64,000 nt of DNA from Selenomonadaceae bacterium (lineage in GTDB: Bacteria; Bacillota; Negativicutes; Selenomonadales; Selenomonadaceae): NCBI GenBank assembly GCA_017477125.1, contig JAFUXN010000076.1, forward strand, positions 1 to 64,000, read 5' to 3'. This document shows positions 39,979 to 51,249 of this stretch, one piece after another. Made by a program: the position numbers and the translations under genes. The notes under the pieces were generated by a model. That model had not been told where the DNA came from. It made no database searches and saw only the letters and a list, made by a program, of their open reading frames with translations. Numbering within the stretch: the first letter of the stretch is position 1; each line of letters starts with the position of its first letter.

Positions 39979-42636
39979 TCATGACTTCAGTTGAGAGATG
40001 CGAGCCTCGAGCGCTGAAATTTTTTCCCGAGCCGCCGACAGTTTTTCTCGTTCCGCCGCCACCACGTCTGCCGGTGCCTTCGACAAAAATTTTTCATTGC
40101 TCAACTTGCTCTCCGTCGACGCAATCCCCTTGCGCAACTTCTCAAGCTCCTTGTTGAGACGAGCCGTCTCCTTGTCGACATCGATCAAGCCCGCCAACGG
40201 CAAGTAAATCTCCACGCCGACCGCCACGCCCGATAACGCATGCTCCGGCTTGGCATCGTCCGCCGACATGAATATTACAGGCTCCGCCGACGCCAGTTTC
40301 AAGTAGTCCGCATTCGCTCTGAACGTTTCGAGCAACGCGCCGTCGCTCAACTTTAAGCGGACTTCCGATTTCTGCCGCGGCTGCACGCCCACTTCCGCGC
40401 GGAGGTTTCTGATCGTCTTGATCGTCTCCATGATCGTTTCCATCGAGCGGATCGATTGTTCATCAATTGTATGCTCCGACTTCGGGAACGGTGACACCAT
40501 GATGCTGTCGCCCTCGTGCGGCAACTTCTGCCAAATCTCCTCGGTCAGGAACGGCATGAACGGGTGCAACAACCTCAACGTCGATTCGAGCACCGTCGAC
40601 AGCACATACAGCGCCGTCTGTCGTGCCCGCTCGTCGTCCCGATTGTACAGCCGCGCCTTCGTCAGCTCGATGTACCAATCGCAATACTCGCTCCACAAGA
40701 ATTCATAGATGAGCCGCGCCGCCTCTCCAAGCTCGAAACGATCAAGATTGTCCTTCACGCTTTGACGCACTTGCTCGAAACGCGACACGATCCATCGATC
40801 CGCCAACGTGTAATCATCGTTCGACGGTCGGAACGATCGATCAAAACCGTCAAGATTCATCAGCAGATAGCGCGACGCGTTCCAAATCTTGTTTGCGAAG
40901 TTCCGCGCGGATTCCACACGCTCCCAATAGAAACGCATGTCATTGCCCGGAGTGTTGCCGGTGATCAGCATGAACCTCAACGTGTCGGCGCCGTACTTGT
41001 CGATCACTTCGACGGGATCGATGCCGTTGCCGAGCGACTTGCTCATCTTGCGCCCTTGAGAGTCTCGCACCAGCCCGTGGATAAACACATGACGGAACGG
41101 AACATCGCCGGCGAACTTGAGCCCCATCATCACCATGCGCGCCACCCAGAAGAAGATGATATCGTAGCCCGTCACCAGCACGCTCGTCGGGTAAAACTTT
41201 TTGAGCGTCGCGGTTTGTTCATTCCAACCCATCGTCGAGAAGGGCCACAGCGCCGAACTGAACCACGTGTCAAGAACGTCCTCGTCCTGATGAATGTGTT
41301 TGCCGTGGCAGTGCGGACATTCGTCGAGATCGATCCGCGAAACCGACGTTTGACCGCAATCGTCGCAGTACCACGCCGGGATTCGATGCCCCCACCACAG
41401 CTGCCGACTGATACACCAATCGCGAATGTTCTCAAGCCAGTTCTCGTAAATCTTTGAGAATCTATCGGGAACAAACTTCAATCGACCGTCGCGCACGCAT
41501 TCGATTGCCGGCTTCGCCAACGACTCCATTTTGACAAACCATTGCTTGGAGATCAACGGCTCGATCGTGGTGCCGCAACGCGAGCAATGCCCCACCGCAT
41601 GCTCGTGAGCCTCCGTCGAGACCAATGCGCCGATCGCTTTCAAGTCCTCGACAATCAACCGTCGACACTCATAACGATCAAGCCCCGAGTACTTGCCGAG
41701 CCCTTCACTCATGGTGCCGTCGTTCTCGATCACTTTGACCTGCTCGAGATCATGACGCAAGCCCATCTCATAATCGTTCGGATCGTGAGCGGGCGTGACC
41801 TTGACGGCGCCGGTGCCGAACTCCTTGTCGACGTAATCATCGGCGAAGAGTTTGATCTTGCGACCGACCAGCGGGAGGATCAATGTCTTACCAACGAGAG
41901 CCTTATAGCGATCATCATCGGGGTGAACAGCAACGCCTGTGTCGCCGAGCATGGTTTCGGGTCGTGTGGTTGCAACTTCGACGTAGCCGGAGCCGTCTTC
42001 GAACGGATAACGCAGATGCCAGAGATGTCCCGCCTCCGTGACGTGATCAACTTCGATGTCCGACAGCGCGGTATTGCATTTGGGGCACCAATTGGTGATG
42101 CGCGTGCCGCGGTAGATGAGCCCTTCGTCGTAGAGGCTTACGAAAACTTCTCTGACCGCCTTCGAACAGCCGGCGTCCATGGTGAAGCGTTCGCGTTCCC
42201 AATCGCATGACGAGCCGAGCGTCTTCAGCTGGTAGAGGATTCGACTGCCGTATTTCTGTTTCCATTGCCAGACGCGTTCGAGGAACCTTTGACGCCCCAA
42301 CGCATAACGATCGGTGCCCTCCGCGCGGAGCGATTCCTCAACGCGGGCTTGGGTGGCGATGCCCGCATGGTCGCAGCCCGGCATCCACAACGTTTCGTCG
42401 CCGAGCATGCGATGATAGCGGATCAAGATGTCCTGCAACGTCTCGTCGAGCGCATGCCCCATGTGAAGTTGACCCGTGACGTTCGGCGGCGGGATCACGA
42501 TGCTGTAGGGCGCGGCGGACGAATACTCGTCGGCGCGGAAGTAGTGATGCGACTCCCAGAATTCGTAGACGCTCTTCTCGAATGATTGCGGCTCGTAGGT
42601 CTTCGGAATGTTTTTATCGCCGGTGCTCTCGTTCAA
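39979..42636 (-). CDS. valS: Valyl-tRNA synthetase
   Basis: TTG 42636 lies 7 nt after GGGAGG; an upstream in-frame stretch to 42666 lacks a site. 885 residues. Class I marks: [15 protein letters not shown] (HIGH) near 45 and [12 protein letters not shown] (KMSKS) near 525; a C-terminal coiled coil ([19 protein letters not shown]) is the ValRS tRNA arm. No T-box is visible upstream, which is unusual for some firmicutes. A promoter lies at 42679-42707. Confidence 0.96.
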   Translation of the reverse strand: MNESTGDKNIPKTYEPQSFEKSVYEFWESHHYFRADEYSSAAPYSIVIPPPNVTGQLHMGHALDETLQDILIRYHRMLGDETLWMPGCDHAGIATQARVEESLRAEGTDRYALGRQRFLERVWQWKQKYGSRILYQLKTLGSSCDWERERFTMDAGCSKAVREVFVSLYDEGLIYRGTRITNWCPKCNTALSDIEVDHVTEAGHLWHLRYPFEDGSGYVEVATTRPETMLGDTGVAVHPDDDRYKALVGKTLILPLVGRKIKLFADDYVDKEFGTGAVKVTPAHDPNDYEMGLRHDLEQVKVIENDGTMSEGLGKYSGLDRYECRRLIVEDLKAIGALVSTEAHEHAVGHCSRCGTTIEPLISKQWFVKMESLAKPAIECVRDGRLKFVPDRFSKIYENWLENIRDWCISRQLWWGHRIPAWYCDDCGQTSVSRIDLDECPHCHGKHIHQDEDVLDTWFSSALWPFSTMGWNEQTATLKKFYPTSVLVTGYDIIFFWVARMVMMGLKFAGDVPFRHVFIHGLVRDSQGRKMSKSLGNGIDPVEVIDKYGADTLRFMLITGNTPGNDMRFYWERVESARNFANKIWNASRYLLMNLDGFDRSFRPSNDDYTLADRWIVSRFEQVRQSVKDNLDRFELGEAARLIYEFLWSEYCDWYIELTKARLYNRDDERARQTALYVLSTVLESTLRLLHPFMPFLTEEIWQKLPHEGDSIMVSPFPKSEHTIDEQSIRSMETIMETIKTIRNLRAEVGVQPRQKSEVRLKLSDGALLETFRANADYLKLASAEPVIFMSADDAKPEHALSGVAVGVEIYLPLAGLIDVDKETARLNKELEKLRKGIASTESKLSNEKFLSKAPADVVAAEREKLSAAREKISALEARISQLKS

Positions 42637-42678
42637 ACTATCGACCTCCCAAAAAGTTTGTCTCAACGAAGCTGATTG

Positions 42679-42707
42679 ATTTTAACGGTTGAACGTAATT
42701 TTTTCAA
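42679..42707 (-). promoter_or_regulatory. Promoter of the valS operon
   Basis: TTGAAA (42707-42702), 17 bp, TAAAAT (42684-42679), 43 bp before the TTG start. Confidence 0.65.
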
Positions 42708-42745
42708 GCCCTTTATCAAATGAAACTGATCTGATTGACGGACGA

Positions 42746-44314
42746 TTACTGTTTTGCGAAGGCGAGCACCGCCTCAGCCATCTGCGACGGCTCGACCACA
42801 TTCGTATGAATCACCGCCGCCTTGTCGAGCTTCGCCAACCCCGCGGGGATCATTCGGCTCGAAATGTTGTTCAATCGATCGAGTTGCCCGAACTCGCTCA
42901 TCTTCGACACGTCGACGCCCAACGCTCCCAATACCGCAGGCGCGAATTTGTACGGTGATGCCGTCGACGCGATCAGCATCGGACGTTCGTCGCCCGTCTC
43001 CCGACGATACTTCTCCGCCACCGCATAACCCACCGCCGTATGCGGATCGATCACGTAACGCGCAAACTCTTTGAATACGCCGTCGATCGTCGCGCGCGTC
43101 TCTTCCTCCGTCGCGAAACCCGCATAGAAAATCCGATCGAGTTTCTTCTTGAGCACCGTATCGATTTTGAATTTGCCCGTCGATGCCAGCTCGTCCATCA
43201 TCTTCTTCACGCGACGCGGATCGCCCGTCTCATGGAACAACAGTCGCTCCAGATTGCTCGAGATCAAGATGTCCATCGACGGCGAGATCGTCTTGTAAAA
43301 TTCCCGATTGCGATCGTACACTCCCGTTTGGAAGAAATCCGTCAAGATGTGATTGGCATTCGACGCGCAGATCAGTCGATCGATCGGCACGCCCATGCGC
43401 TTGGCATAATACGCCGCCAGGATATTGCCGAAGTTGCCCGTCGGCACCGTCACGTTGATCTTGTCGCCGAGCTTGATCATCTTGGCATCGATCATGTCGA
43501 CGTACGCCGAGACGTAGTAGACGATCTGCGGCACCAGTCGCCCCCAATTGATCGAGTTCGCCGACGACAGTTTGATGTGATGCTCTGCCAGCTCCGCGCG
43601 GATCGCCTTGTCGCCGAAAATTTTCTTCACACCGTTCTGCGCATCGTCGAAGTTGCCCTTCACCGCCGTCACGTTGACATTCGAGCCGACCTGCGTCACC
43701 ATCTGCAGCCGTTGAAGATCGCTCACTCCTCCGTCGGGATAAAACACCATGATCTTCGTCTGCGGCACGTCGGAGAATCCTGCCAGCGCCGCTTTGCCGG
43801 TGTCGCCGCTCGTCGCCACCAGGATCATGATTTGATCGGTCTCGCCCGTCTTCTTGAGCGCATAACGCATGAGATGAGGCAGAACTTGCAACGCCATGTC
43901 CTTGAACGCCGACGTCGGACCATGCCAGAGCTCGAGCAGCGCCGTCACCTTCTTCTCGACGGGAGCAGCCGCGGCGGTCGAGTCGGCGGGCGGCGGCGGA
44001 GCAGGTTGATTCATCTTGTCGTTGAGGAAGATCGCTATCGTCGCACGCTTGGGCACGTCGAACCAATCATACCCGAGCTCAACGCACTCGGCGAGCTCGT
44101 CTATCGTGTAATCAGTCAAGAAGCGATGAAGGATATCAACCGCTCGAACTTCGTAGCGCTTGACCAACAGCCGTTCGATCTCCGCGGGCTTGAGCTTGGG
44201 AATCTCCTCGGGCACGAACAGACCGCCGTCGGGAGCGAGCCCCTTGAGGATCGCTTGAGCAGAGGTAACCGCCTCCGACGATTTCATCTTGCTCCTCGTG
44301 CTGACGTATTTCAT
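42746..44314 (-). CDS. thrC: Threonine synthase
   Basis: 522 residues; ATG 44314. PLP Lys in TSAFKDMALQVLPHL, the phosphate loop VPTGNFGNILAAYY, and GDTGKAAL. It makes threonine from phosphohomoserine. An odd Pro/Ala-rich linker (NQPAPPPPADSTAAAAPVEKK) lies near residue 100-125, just before the PLP region. It is upstream of valS but separated by a promoter. Confidence 0.95.
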   Translation of the reverse strand: MKYVSTRSKMKSSEAVTSAQAILKGLAPDGGLFVPEEIPKLKPAEIERLLVKRYEVRAVDILHRFLTDYTIDELAECVELGYDWFDVPKRATIAIFLNDKMNQPAPPPPADSTAAAAPVEKKVTALLELWHGPTSAFKDMALQVLPHLMRYALKKTGETDQIMILVATSGDTGKAALAGFSDVPQTKIMVFYPDGGVSDLQRLQMVTQVGSNVNVTAVKGNFDDAQNGVKKIFGDKAIRAELAEHHIKLSSANSINWGRLVPQIVYYVSAYVDMIDAKMIKLGDKINVTVPTGNFGNILAAYYAKRMGVPIDRLICASNANHILTDFFQTGVYDRNREFYKTISPSMDILISSNLERLLFHETGDPRRVKKMMDELASTGKFKIDTVLKKKLDRIFYAGFATEEETRATIDGVFKEFARYVIDPHTAVGYAVAEKYRRETGDERPMLIASTASPYKFAPAVLGALGVDVSKMSEFGQLDRLNNISSRMIPAGLAKLDKAAVIHTNVVEPSQMAEAVLAFAKQ

Positions 44315-44347
44315 TGCGAAAACCCCTTTGGAAAAATTTTTTTGCCC

Positions 44348-44375
44348 ATTATAACATCAATCGGCATTAATTCAA
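44348..44375 (-). promoter_or_regulatory. Promoter of thrC
   Basis: TTGAAT (44375-44370), 16 bp, TATAAT (44353-44348). It lies back to back with the rightward promoter at 44376-44404. Confidence 0.55.
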
Positions 44376-44404
44376 TTGTATTTTCCACGCGCGTTTGATA
44401 AAAT
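44376..44404 (+). promoter_or_regulatory. Promoter of small membrane protein and diguanylate cyclase
   Basis: TTGTAT (44376-44381), 17 bp, TAAAAT (44399-44404) with an extended TGA. Confidence 0.65.
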
Positions 44405-44431
44405 GATTTTAATCAACGAGAGGGGATAACA

Positions 44432-44611
44432 ATGGCACAAGTATTTTCGATGATAACTCTGGTGGCGATGGTCGGCTTGTCGATCACCGTCGGCATAATT
44501 TCCTACAAGGCAATCCATGGTCAGCCCAGCCTGCCGTTCATCAAAGCGGCGCTCGGTTTCCTCGCACTCATTTTGGTTTCGACAGCGGTGATCTTCAGTC
44601 AGGGCACATAA
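44432..44611 (+). CDS. Small membrane protein, 59 residues
   Basis: ATG 44432 follows GAGAGGGG. Two hydrophobic segments (FSMITLVAMVGLSITVGII and AALGFLALILVSTAVIF) are separated by a polar loop (SYKAIHGQPS). It is not long enough for most gene callers. It precedes the diguanylate cyclase by 22 nt and likely shares its promoter; it could be a partner of that sensor, which is inference. Confidence 0.6.
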   Translation: MAQVFSMITLVAMVGLSITVGIISYKAIHGQPSLPFIKAALGFLALILVSTAVIFSQGT

Positions 44612-44633
44612 CACTTTGCGATGAGGGATCGGT

Positions 44634-46322
44634 ATGAAAAAATCCATTCAGTGGCAGCTCGTAACGATAATCGTCGGCGCAATCTCCGTATCGTTCGCGG
44701 CGTTCCTATTGATCATGCGCTACTTCATGCTCGACGACTACAAGCAGTTCATGCAGACAAACGATCTGCAGACGGCTCAAATTTTATCGAACCAGGTCGG
44801 ACAAACAATCGCCCGCCCTCTGCGTCGGCAGCACATGATCGCGTCTTACCCTTCACTGATGAGGTTACCGCCCTCGGAACAAGCGAGTTTGATCCTGCAG
44901 TTTTCGCTCGACGAGATTTCTTATGAATTGTTCACGGTGCTCAACGCCAACGGTGTGTCGACGGTTCAGGTGGTCGGAGATTTCGATTCGGCAGGTATCA
45001 AACAACGGCTCGCCGGTCTGAACGAGCAGGAAAATGTTTCCGCCGCGTATCGCTCGCCGACGACGCATGATCTGATCGTGACCTCGGTTCAGAAGATCGA
45101 GCACGACGGTAAGCTCGAGGGCACAATCGTGGCGGATATCAGCCTTCGCCCTCTGCAGACGTACATCAACGATTTCAATCATCGAAGTGATCTGTCGGCG
45201 TATCTGTTCGATCAGAACGGCGTGGCGATCGCTCAACCGTCGTGGTTCGGCGAAGGGCTGTTCAATTATGAGACGCTCAAGGTCATCAAGCAGGCGACCG
45301 ACAACGCCGGCAATGTGCTCGAGGACGAAACAGATTTCCGAGCGCCGATCGGATTGGTGCGAGCGATGCAAGCGGCTCAACGCGGCGGGCGCGGCGAGAC
45401 GACTTATCGCGATCAGGAGAACAACGAGTACTATTGCATCTATCGACCGATCCCGTTGCCGAACTCCGATAAGAATTGGGCGCTGGTGCTGACGCATTCG
45501 GCGACGACCATCAACGTCATTCTCAATAAATTGTTTTTGAGGGCGTTGCTCGGCGGCATGTTGATCTCATTGCTGACGCTCGGAGTGGTGATCTACTTCT
45601 CGAGGGAGCTGACCGCGCCGTTGAGGCAGATCATAGAGATGGCGAATCGGATCCGCGCGGGCGATCTGTCGGGGCAGTTGAAGGTCAAGAGCGATAACGA
45701 AATCGGAGTGCTCGCCGACAATATCAACTATATGATCCAAGGGTTGAGGGCGACGCGCAAGAAGTCTCAAGACGCAGAGACGAAGATCAAAGCGATTGCG
45801 TACCACGATGCGTTGACGGGGCTGCCCAATCGAACGCACTTCCTGATCTACTTGCGTCAGATGATGGACAAGTCGATCCAAAGTCGGTTCTACGGAGCGC
45901 TGCTGTTCATCGACGTGGACAAATTCAAGATGGTCAACGATACGTACGGGCATGCGGTGGGCGACGGCTTGTTGATCGCGTTCGCCAAACGAATAATCGA
46001 GATTGCGGGGCGCAAAGAAGTGGCGTGCCGATTCGGCGGGGACGAGTTCCTGTTGTTCCTGTTGGGCTACGATGCGACGGATACTCGAACGATCTGTGAG
46101 AAGCTGGTCAAGAGTATGAGGGAGCCGTTCGAGATATCGGGGCATAAGTTTTCGCTGTCGACGTCGGTGGGAGCGGCGTTGTTCCCGAAGGACGCAACCA
46201 ACATTGATGATCTGTTGGAGCGAGCGGATGCGGCGTTGTACGTGTCGAAGCGCAACGGTCGGGATCAATATAATTTCTACGTTGATGGCATGGAGACAAC
46301 GCCCATCGAGGATCGCGATTGA
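44634..46322 (+). CDS. Membrane-bound diguanylate cyclase with cache sensor
   Basis: 562 residues. TM near 10-30, dCache-like extracytoplasmic sensor to about 290, TM near 300-320, HAMP (LTAPLRQIIEMANRIRAGDLSG), coiled coil, GGDEF with active-site CRFGGDEF near 465. The allosteric inhibitory site RxxD five residues before it is missing (RKEV), so feedback by c-di-GMP may be weak. It makes c-di-GMP. A hairpin terminator at its end starts the repeat array. Confidence 0.9.
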   Translation: MKKSIQWQLVTIIVGAISVSFAAFLLIMRYFMLDDYKQFMQTNDLQTAQILSNQVGQTIARPLRRQHMIASYPSLMRLPPSEQASLILQFSLDEISYELFTVLNANGVSTVQVVGDFDSAGIKQRLAGLNEQENVSAAYRSPTTHDLIVTSVQKIEHDGKLEGTIVADISLRPLQTYINDFNHRSDLSAYLFDQNGVAIAQPSWFGEGLFNYETLKVIKQATDNAGNVLEDETDFRAPIGLVRAMQAAQRGGRGETTYRDQENNEYYCIYRPIPLPNSDKNWALVLTHSATTINVILNKLFLRALLGGMLISLLTLGVVIYFSRELTAPLRQIIEMANRIRAGDLSGQLKVKSDNEIGVLADNINYMIQGLRATRKKSQDAETKIKAIAYHDALTGLPNRTHFLIYLRQMMDKSIQSRFYGALLFIDVDKFKMVNDTYGHAVGDGLLIAFAKRIIEIAGRKEVACRFGGDEFLLFLLGYDATDTRTICEKLVKSMREPFEISGHKFSLSTSVGAALFPKDATNIDDLLERADAALYVSKRNGRDQYNFYVDGMETTPIEDRD

Positions 46323-46344
46323 GCCTTCGGCGTTGAGCAAAATA

Positions 46345-47650
46345 AAGAGTACGGGCGCCCGCCTGCTCATTCGGCGGCGCGCCCTATTTTTTTTGTCGCT
46401 CAAAATTTTATCGTCGTCCATGAACTTTATTCGCCCCAAAAATTTCTTCTGATCAAAGAACTTTGTGGGGTGACGATGAAAGAGTACGGGCGCCCGCCTC
46501 CCGCTTGGGGCGGCTCGCTCGATCCCCTCTATCGCTCAACATTTTATCGTCGTCCATGAACTTTATCAGTCGGCAACGAAAAAGGGCGGACGCCCCGCGA
46601 ACAAGGCGCCGCCCTTTTTATTTCAGCTCCAAAAATTTCTTCTGATCGCAGAGCTGTGGGGTGACGGTGAAAAGAACGGGCGACCGCATCCCGCATGGGG
46701 CGACTCGCCCGATCTTTTTCTGCCATCCAACATTTTATCGCCGTCCATGAAGTTGATCCGAAGGCAAAGAAAAGGGCGGGCGCCCCGCGAACACGGCGCC
46801 GCCCTTTATATTTCAGCCCCAAATATTTCTGCTGAGCAAAGAGCTGTGTGGGGGGACGGTAAAAAAGTACGGGGGTTCAAAAATTTTATCGGCGTCCATG
46901 AACTTTATTCGTCGGCAAGAAAAGGGCGGGCGCCCCGCGAACTAGGCGCCGCCCTTTATATTTCAGCCCCAAACATTTCCTATGAGCAAAGAGCTGTAGG
47001 GTGATGGTGAAAAGTACGGGCGACCGCCTCTCGCTTGGGGCGGCTCGCCCTATCCTCTCTGTTGCCCCGATTGTTATCGTCGTCTATGAAATTAATCCGT
47101 CGGCAAGGAAAAGGGCGTGCGCCCCGCGAACACGGCGCCGCCCTTCATCTTATTCAGCCCCAAACATTTTTGCTAAGCAAAGAACTGTGTGGTGACGGTG
47201 AAAGAGTACGGGCGCCCGCCTCTCTAAGGGGGCGACTCGCCCGCTTTTTTCTGTCGCTCAATATTTTATCGGCGTCCATGAAGTTTGTCCGAAGGCAGTA
47301 AAAAAGGCGGGAGCCTCGTGGAAGACGTCGCCCATGAATTTTATTCGTCGGCAATGAAAAAAGGCGAGTTCCCCGCGAACAAGGCGCCCGTCCCTTTATA
47401 TTTCAGCCCCAAATATTTCTTCTAAGCATAGATCTGTGGGGTGACGGTGAAAGAGTACGGGCGCCCGCCTCTCGATGGGGGCGGCTCGCCCGATCTTTTC
47501 TGTCGCCCAAAATTTTATCGCCGTCCATGAACTTTATCCGAAGGCAGTAAAAAAGGCGGGAGCCTCATGGAAGACGCCGTCCATGAAATTTATCCGTCGG
47601 CAACGAAAAAGGGCGGGCGCCCCGCGAACACGGCGCCCGTCCCTTTTTTT
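46345..47650 (+). repeat. Array of about 190-bp units with paired GC-rich hairpins
   Basis: TCCATGAA-type landmarks recur at about 46417, 46553, 46744, 46895, 47083, 47275, 47330, 47524 and 47580, so the full unit is about 190 bp with shorter internal deletions. Each unit has hairpin H1 (for example 46774-46804, stem GGGCG.GCGCC with loop CCGCGAACA) and H2 (GGGCG(A/C)CCGCC ... GGCGGCTCGCCC), both followed by T-rich tracts. The array separates two converging genes. Open frames within are short and low in quality. A related array is at 51533-52292. Confidence 0.85.
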
Positions 47651-47666
47651 TCATTCGATGTCGAGA

Positions 47667-49643
47667 TCAGATTTTGAATTGACCGATCGCCGTCTGCATG
47701 TCCTCCGCCAAGTTCGCCAGCGCTTGCGACGCCGCCGCAATCTCCTCGTTTGATGCCGATTGCTCCTCCGTCTCCGACGAGATCGCTTGCGTCCTCTGCT
47801 CCGTCGTGCGGCTCGTCTGATCGATCGTATCTACCGCCCGAACGATGTTATGCGCACCGTCCGACACCGTCATCACCGAATTGTTGATGCCCTCTATCTC
47901 GCCCTTGATACCATCAACCATCTCCATGATCGCTTTGAACTGCACGCCCACATTTCGGATCGCCTCGGTGCCCGCGTTAACGTCGTCCGTGCCGCTCTTC
48001 ATCGACGTAACCGCTTCCTCCGTCGCCGCTTGGATCGATTCGATTCGCGCTCTGATCTGCTCCGCCGACTCCTGTGATGCCGTCGCCAGCTTGCGCACCT
48101 CGTCCGCCACCACCGCAAAACCGCGTCCCTGTTCGCCCGCGCGCGCTGCCTCTATCGCCGCGTTGAGCGCCAACAGATTCGTTTGATCCGCTATGCCCGC
48201 TATCGCCTCGACTATCGAACCGATCTCTTTCGAGTTCTCGCCCAACCGTCGTACCACTTCCGCCGACGCCATCACCGACGTCTCGATGCTCTTCATCTTG
48301 CTGACCGCTTCATTCATCAGCTCTTGACCGATCTTCGCAGCCTCCGCCGTCTTGTCCGTCGACACCCCGACGTTCGTCGCCTTCGTCGCCATTAACTGCA
48401 CGTCGCTAAACACCACATCGACGTTCGACTTCGCGCCGTCCACCGATTGAAGTTGCAACACAATATCGTTGCTCACTTCCCCGACCGTCTCCGCCACGTG
48501 CACCGCCGCTTGCGCCGATTGTTGAGCCGATGCCGTCAACTGTTCGCTCGACGCCGCTACCTGCTCGGCGGTCGTCGCCATCTTCGTGATCAATCGTCTG
48601 AGGCTGTGGCTCATATCGTTGAACGCCGTCTGCAACGATCCGATCTCATCGTCCTGATTGATCACCAGGTCATCAATTCGAAGATTGCCCTGCGCCAATT
48701 GTTTTGCGTGATGCTCGAGTGCCGACAACGGGCTGATGATCGTCGCCGCCGTCCTGCCGCATACAATGAACGACAAAATAAGTCCCACTACCGTAAAGAT
48801 GATGAACAGATTCCTGAGCTTGGTCGCCGACGCGAACACGTAATCATAAGACACCGCCAGCCCGATTACCCAATTCGTTTCGGGGATCGTCGAGTACGCA
48901 AAAATTTCATGCCCGCGTCGACTTTCCATCTCGAAATATCCGCTGCCGTTGGTGAGCATCTCGTTGTAGTGTTCGCCAATGCCGTTGAGATCCTTGATAT
49001 TGGAATTGATTGCCGCGTCGCCGTTGGTGGCGAGCACCATGCCGTTCTTGTCGAAGATGATGCTGGTGCCCTCGCCGTGGTAGGTCAACGTCTTTGCGTG
49101 ATCGCTCAGAACGTTGAGCGCGATGTCATTGCAGATCGCCCCGATAAACTGTCCGTTGGCTTTGACCGGAGCCGCCGCCGAAATGATCAGGCTGTTGGTA
49201 TACGTATCGATATAAGCGTCGGTGAAGATCAAACCGTTGGCAGCCTTCGCCTGCTGATACCACGGACGGCTTTTCGGATCGCGAGTGCCGGTACTCTCTC
49301 CGGCATTGTAACTGGCGAAGTAACCGTCCTCGAGCCCGATGGTCATTTCGGTGATCTCCTTGTCGCTCTTGGCAAGGCTGAGGTTGTCACGATTTTTGAG
49401 ACGAGCCGTATCACCGTTGAACTCCGTCATGAGATTGGATTCGTGTTCGACCGAGGAGCACTTCTCCATCAGCCAGCCCTCGAGTTTGTCCTTCTGAGAC
49501 TCGACAACCGCGCCGAGTTCGTTCTCGACGCTCGTGCTGAGATTGTCTTTGGCATTGAAATAGCCGACGACCGAGACGATCGCCAACAGCAGCCCCATCA
49601 ATGCCGTCAGGATTGAAAACTTTTGACGCAACGTGAGATTCAT
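47667..49643 (-). CDS. Methyl-accepting chemotaxis protein
   Basis: ATG 49643 (GGGAG upstream, spacing 9); the frame runs further back without a site. 658 residues. TM near 12-32, dCache sensor to about 290, TM near 300-320, HAMP, then the signalling coiled coil with tip [20 protein letters not shown] and the following [22 protein letters not shown]. It controls CheA and flagellar motion. The sensor has [13 protein letters not shown], typical of ligand-binding cache domains. Confidence 0.93.
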   Translation of the reverse strand: MNLTLRQKFSILTALMGLLLAIVSVVGYFNAKDNLSTSVENELGAVVESQKDKLEGWLMEKCSSVEHESNLMTEFNGDTARLKNRDNLSLAKSDKEITEMTIGLEDGYFASYNAGESTGTRDPKSRPWYQQAKAANGLIFTDAYIDTYTNSLIISAAAPVKANGQFIGAICNDIALNVLSDHAKTLTYHGEGTSIIFDKNGMVLATNGDAAINSNIKDLNGIGEHYNEMLTNGSGYFEMESRRGHEIFAYSTIPETNWVIGLAVSYDYVFASATKLRNLFIIFTVVGLILSFIVCGRTAATIISPLSALEHHAKQLAQGNLRIDDLVINQDDEIGSLQTAFNDMSHSLRRLITKMATTAEQVAASSEQLTASAQQSAQAAVHVAETVGEVSNDIVLQLQSVDGAKSNVDVVFSDVQLMATKATNVGVSTDKTAEAAKIGQELMNEAVSKMKSIETSVMASAEVVRRLGENSKEIGSIVEAIAGIADQTNLLALNAAIEAARAGEQGRGFAVVADEVRKLATASQESAEQIRARIESIQAATEEAVTSMKSGTDDVNAGTEAIRNVGVQFKAIMEMVDGIKGEIEGINNSVMTVSDGAHNIVRAVDTIDQTSRTTEQRTQAISSETEEQSASNEEIAAASQALANLAEDMQTAIGQFKI

Positions 49644-49783
49644 CAACATCAACTCCCAACTTACAAATGCATTACGAATAAAATTGTTTTCGCGGCGGCA
49701 TTGAAAAATCCTTTCGACCGCGTTGCAATTTCTCATGTCGAAGTATAAAATTCGATCGCTAAATTATTTTGGGAGGGCTCAAC

Positions 49784-50377
49784 ATGAAGATTGGAGTTAT
49801 CAGCGACACCCATGGTCACGAGCAGAGATTTGCGTTGGCGGTCGAGAAGTTCTTCGACGACGCCGACATCATCATGCATGCCGGCGACGTCCTCTATCAC
49901 GGTCCGCGCAACCCCATGCTCGCCGATTACAATCCCGCCAAGTTGGCTGAACGCATCAACGCTTGCAACGCTCAAGTGATCATCGCGCGCGGCAATTGCG
50001 ATTCCGATGTCGATCAGCTCGTGCTCAATTCTCCGATCCAAGCGCCTTACGCTTATGTTTTTGCCAACGGTCGCCGCATCGTCATGACCCACGGCACGCA
50101 CTTCACCTATTGCAACGATCCTTCCAAGCCCGATTGGTCGAAGATGATCGACGAGATTGCCAAGCAGGCGAACACTCTCCGCGCGGATATCTTCATCACC
50201 GGACACATTCATAACAACATTCTCGAGCGACACGGTCAATCGATCCTGCTCAACCCCGGCTCGCCGTCTCTGCCCAATCGATCGGATCGTCGGGCGACGG
50301 TGGCGGCGATCGACGACGCGGGGATCAAAATATTTGATCTCGACGCGGGCGACGAGTTGATGAGCTATGAGTTCTGA
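49784..50377 (+). CDS. YfcE-like metallophosphodiesterase
   Basis: ATG 49784 after GGGAGGG; 197 residues. Calcineurin-like motifs in order: SDTHGH, HAGDVLYHG, ARGNCDSDVD, MTHGTHF and ITGHIHN, giving the two-metal site. YfcE-family enzymes hydrolyse phosphodiesters in vitro; the true substrate is not known. It overlaps hslO. Confidence 0.88.
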   Translation: MKIGVISDTHGHEQRFALAVEKFFDDADIIMHAGDVLYHGPRNPMLADYNPAKLAERINACNAQVIIARGNCDSDVDQLVLNSPIQAPYAYVFANGRRIVMTHGTHFTYCNDPSKPDWSKMIDEIAKQANTLRADIFITGHIHNNILERHGQSILLNPGSPSLPNRSDRRATVAAIDDAGIKIFDLDAGDELMSYEF

Positions 50378-51245
50378 TCGCATGAAAGATCAATTGGTGC
50401 GGGCGACCGCCGAGGGCGTCAGGATATTCGCCGCGACCACGACCGATCTCGTTGCCGACGCCGCTCGTCGACATGATTGTTATCCGATCGCTGCCGCGGC
50501 TCTCGGTCGAACGATAACGGGCGCGCTGTTGTTCGCCGCCAATCTCAAAAACGAGGAGGCAGTTACGATCAAGATCGCGGGCGACGGACCGTTGGGCAGG
50601 CTCGTCGCCGACGCGGTGCCCAAAGGATTTGCGCGCGGCTTCGTCGACAATCCGCATGTCGATCTGCCGTCGAACGCCAAGGGTAAGCTCGATGTGGCGG
50701 GAGGCGTCGGGCGCAACGGCGTGGTGAGCGTCACGCGATTCACCGGGCTCGAACATGACGTGAGCGGCAGTTGCGAGCTGGTCAGCGGAGAGATCGCCGA
50801 GGACTTGACCAATTATCTGTTCGTGTCAGAGCAGACGCCGTCGAGCGTGGGGCTCGGGGTGCTGGTCGACACCGATTTGAGCGTGAGGGCGGCGGGCGGC
50901 TTCATGGTTCAGCCGTTGCCGGACGTAAGCGATGCCGTGCTCGATCGATTGGAACAAAATTTGAAATCGATGCGATCGGTGACGGAGATGATCGACGGCG
51001 GGCTTGACGCGCGCGGGATCATCTCGACGGTGTTTGACGGGCTCGACGTAAATTTCTTGAGCGAGACGCCGTTGGCATTTCGCTGTCAATGCAGTCGGGA
51101 GCGTGTCGAGTCAACGCTGATCAGTTTGAACGCGAAGGATCGTCAATCGCTGATCGACGACGGGCATGCGGAAGTGGTCTGTCAGTTTTGCGGCGAGAAG
51201 TATCAATTCAGCGGCGACGAGCTCAAGCGGTTGTTCGAGAGGTGA
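50367..51245 (+). CDS. hslO: Hsp33 redox-regulated chaperone
   Basis: 292 residues from ATG 50367 (or 287 from ATG 50382, which fits the usual MKDxLVRATA start better). The core has AALGRTITGALLFA, IKIAGDGPLGRLVADA; the C-terminal redox switch is FRCQCSRE and VVCQFCGEKY, four Cys that bind zinc and form disulfides on oxidation. It protects proteins under oxidative stress. Confidence 0.93.
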   Translation: MSSDRMKDQLVRATAEGVRIFAATTTDLVADAARRHDCYPIAAAALGRTITGALLFAANLKNEEAVTIKIAGDGPLGRLVADAVPKGFARGFVDNPHVDLPSNAKGKLDVAGGVGRNGVVSVTRFTGLEHDVSGSCELVSGEIAEDLTNYLFVSEQTPSSVGLGVLVDTDLSVRAAGGFMVQPLPDVSDAVLDRLEQNLKSMRSVTEMIDGGLDARGIISTVFDGLDVNFLSETPLAFRCQCSRERVESTLISLNAKDRQSLIDDGHAEVVCQFCGEKYQFSGDELKRLFER

Positions 51246-51249
51246 GCCG

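Noticed and set aside
42637-42745. T-box riboswitch upstream of valS
   Set aside because: The gap is only about 110 nt, contains a promoter, and shows no T-box core sequence or specifier stem.
46455-47650. Short open frames in the hairpin array as genes
   Set aside because: They arise from repeat units in several frames, have no consistent start signals and differ between copies only as the DNA repeat does.
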